Part shown: piece by piece, positions 7,632 to 9,249 of the stretch
Numbering within the stretch: position 1 is the stretch's first letter
How the letters are laid out: each line of letters begins with the position of its first letter
Assembly (NCBI GenBank): GCA_023428645.1
Contig: JAEYXD010000017.1
Span: 1-9,249, forward strand
Direction of reading: 5' to 3'
DNA length: 9,249 nucleotides
Source: Pseudomonadota bacterium
GTDB taxonomy: Bacteria; Pseudomonadota; Gammaproteobacteria; Steroidobacterales; Steroidobacteraceae
The notes under the pieces: model-generated
What the model was told of the DNA's origin: nothing
The model's database searches: none
The model's input: the letters and a program-made list of their open reading frames with translations, nothing else
Translations under genes and position numbers: made by a program

Positions 7632-9249
7632 GATGCGACTACCTCTTGATGCAGGTCTTGCAGACGATTCACGTCCACATCGTTCATGTGGGCGATGGCG
7701 TCGCAAGTCGCAAGACCCGCAGCCACCGTCGTGTAGTAAGTAATGCGCTTGTGCACTGCTTCGCGGCGAATCGAGCGCGACTCGGAAATCGCCTGCTTGC
7801 CTTCCGTCGTATTCACGATCAAGGCGATCTCGTCGTTCTTGATCATGTCCACGATGTGCGGACGACCTTCGCGAACCTTGTTCGCCGTGCGGCAAACGAG
7901 CCCGGCGTCGGAAATCGCCTTTGCCGTGCCCGAGGTCGCGACGATCTCGAACCCTTGCGCGAGCAGCCGGCGCGCGAGCGTCACGGCGGCGGGCTTGTCA
8001 CGCTCGCGGACGCTCAACAAACAGACGCCGCGCGTGGGCAACGTGACACCCGAAGCCAGCTGCGCCTTCGCATATGCTTCGCCGAACGAGCGGCCAGTAC
8101 CCATGACCTCGCCCGTCGATTTCATTTCCGGGCCAAGGATCGGGTCGGCCTCCGGGAACTTCGCGAACGGGAACACCGATTCCTTCACCGCGAAGAACTT
8201 CGGCGTGCGCTCGCCCGTGAGCCCGAGGTCTTTCAGCTTGGCGCCGGCCATCACGCGTGCCGCCATTTTCGCGAGCGGCACACCCGTCGCCTTCGACACG
8301 AACGGCACGGTGCGCGAGGCGCGCGGATTCACCTCGAGAATGTAGATGACGCCGCTCTGAATCGCGAACTGAATGTTCATCAAGCCGACGACGTTCAGCG
8401 CGCGGGCCAGCTTGCGCGTCTGCTCCTTGAGCTCCGCCTGCGTTTCCGCGCTCAGGCTGTTCGGCGGCAGCGAGCAGCCCGAGTCGCCCGAGTGCACCCC
8501 CGCCTGCTCGACGTGCTCCATGATGCCGCCGATGTACACGTCCTCGCCATCGCAGATCGCGTCGACGTCGACCTCGATCGCGAGATCCAGGAATCGATCG
8601 AGCAGCACGGGGCTGTCGTTCGAGACCTTCACCGCGTCCGTCATGTAGGTGCGCAAATCGTCCTCGGTGAACACGACTTCCATCGCGCGGCCGCCCAGCA
8701 CGTAGGAAGGTCGGACGACGAGCGGAAAGCCGACCGTCTTCGCCATCGACAGCGCCTGTTCTTCCGTGCGCGCGGTGCAGTTCGGCGGCTGCTTCAGATC
8801 CAGCTTCTGCACGAGCTGCTGGAAGCGCTCGCGATCCTCGGCGATGTCGATCGAATCCGGCGTCGTGCCGATGATCGGTGCGCCCGCCGCCTCGAGCGCG
8901 CGACACAGCTTGAGCGGCGTCTGGCCGCCATACTGCACGATCACGCCGACCGGCTTTTCCTTGTCGATGATCTCCATGACGTCCTCGAACGTCAGCGGCT
9001 CGAAGTACAGACGATCGGAGGTGTCGTAGTCGGTCGAGACCGTCTCCGGATTGCAGTTCACCATGATCGTCTCGAAGCCCGCCTCGCGCAGCGCGAGCGC
9101 CGCATGCACGCAGCAGTAATCGAACTCGATGCCCTGGCCGATGCGGTTCGGACCGCCGCCGAGAATCATGATCTTCTTGCGATCGGTCGGGTTCGCTTCG
9201 CACTCCTCGTCATAGGTGGAGTACATGTAAGCGGTCGAAGTCGAAAACT
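7628..9249 (-). CDS. carB: Carbamoyl-phosphate synthase large chain, C-terminal half (5' end beyond window)
   Basis: 539 residues of the roughly 1,075-aa large subunit; the N-terminal half lies past the right edge. CarB uses ammonia from the CarA glutaminase, bicarbonate and two ATP to make carbamoyl phosphate for arginine and pyrimidines. The visible part starts at the interdomain AYMYSTYDEECEAN, then the second pre-ATP-grasp/ATP-grasp unit: GGGPNRIGQGIEFDYCC, RPSYVLGGRAME, EQAGVHSGDS, EVNPRASRTVPFVSKATG and STGEVMGTGR. The last 135 or so residues are the MGS-like allosteric domain (LLSVRERDK, ATSGTA, NKVREGRPH, NTTEGK), which binds ornithine and UMP in E. coli. The TGA stop at 7630-7628 overlaps the greA GTG start. 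carB-greA adjacency matches Pseudomonas-type synteny. Confidence 0.98.
   Translation of the reverse strand, partial: FSTSTAYMYSTYDEECEANPTDRKKIMILGGGPNRIGQGIEFDYCCVHAALALREAGFETIMVNCNPETVSTDYDTSDRLYFEPLTFEDVMEIIDKEKPVGVIVQYGGQTPLKLCRALEAAGAPIIGTTPDSIDIAEDRERFQQLVQKLDLKQPPNCTARTEEQALSMAKTVGFPLVVRPSYVLGGRAMEVVFTEDDLRTYMTDAVKVSNDSPVLLDRFLDLAIEVDVDAICDGEDVYIGGIMEHVEQAGVHSGDSGCSLPPNSLSAETQAELKEQTRKLARALNVVGLMNIQFAIQSGVIYILEVNPRASRTVPFVSKATGVPLAKMAARVMAGAKLKDLGLTGERTPKFFAVKESVFPFAKFPEADPILGPEMKSTGEVMGTGRSFGEAYAKAQLASGVTLPTRGVCLLSVRERDKPAAVTLARRLLAQGFEIVATSGTAKAISDAGLVCRTANKVREGRPHIVDMIKNDEIALIVNTTEGKQAISESRSIRREAVHKRITYYTTVAAGLATCDAIAHMNDVDVNRLQDLHQEVVAS

Noticed and set aside
7155..7895. A 246-aa N-terminally extended GreA
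   Set aside because: The first 88 residues are an out-of-frame reading of the carB 3' end. GreA homology and a ribosome binding site support the GTG at 7631.
7998..9203. 401-codon minus-strand frame inside carB
   Set aside because: It is an alternative frame of carB, and the carB frame is a clear full-motif match.

Overview
This is a high-GC bacterial chromosome segment, roughly 65% GC in the genes by eye. It carries the conserved gammaproteobacterial housekeeping cluster carB - greA - DUF4149 - yhbY (opposite strand) - [rlmE slot] - ftsH - folP - glmM - tpiA - secG - tRNA-Leu(GAG). This order matches the Pseudomonas-type arrangement and, in part, the E. coli ftsH-folP-glmM...secG-leuU order. 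The source is therefore most likely a high-GC gammaproteobacterium; the genus cannot be fixed from this window.

Layout: nearly everything is on the minus strand, so transcription runs from high to low coordinates. 9249-7628 is the C-terminal half of carB, cut by the window edge. greA overlaps its stop by GTGA, and a four-helix DUF4149 membrane protein follows 8 bases later. yhbY on the plus strand converges on DUF4149 and their 3' ends overlap by 20 bp. 5776-6446 holds no recognisable gene; it lies between the divergent ftsH and yhbY and is where rlmE (ftsJ) normally sits. ftsH follows from a TTG start with a strong ribosome binding site and ends in a good hairpin terminator (3757-3791) accompanied by a C/G-rich palindrome. 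folP and glmM (ATGA overlap), then tpiA, secG and tRNA-Leu, complete the left part.

Functions: carB makes carbamoyl phosphate for arginine and pyrimidines. GreA rescues backtracked RNA polymerase. YhbY acts in 50S assembly. FtsH is the membrane AAA+ protease. FolP makes dihydropteroate, GlmM makes glucosamine-1-phosphate for the cell wall, TpiA is glycolytic and SecG is part of the translocon. They share a neighbourhood rather than a pathway.

I found no mobile element, CRISPR array, defence system or novel multi-gene system. The observation most worth a second look is the absence of rlmE from its usual place, with a slot of about 670 bp of atypical, apparently non-coding DNA left there. Smaller points are three non-ATG starts, tight coupling overlaps and palindromes at transcript ends.
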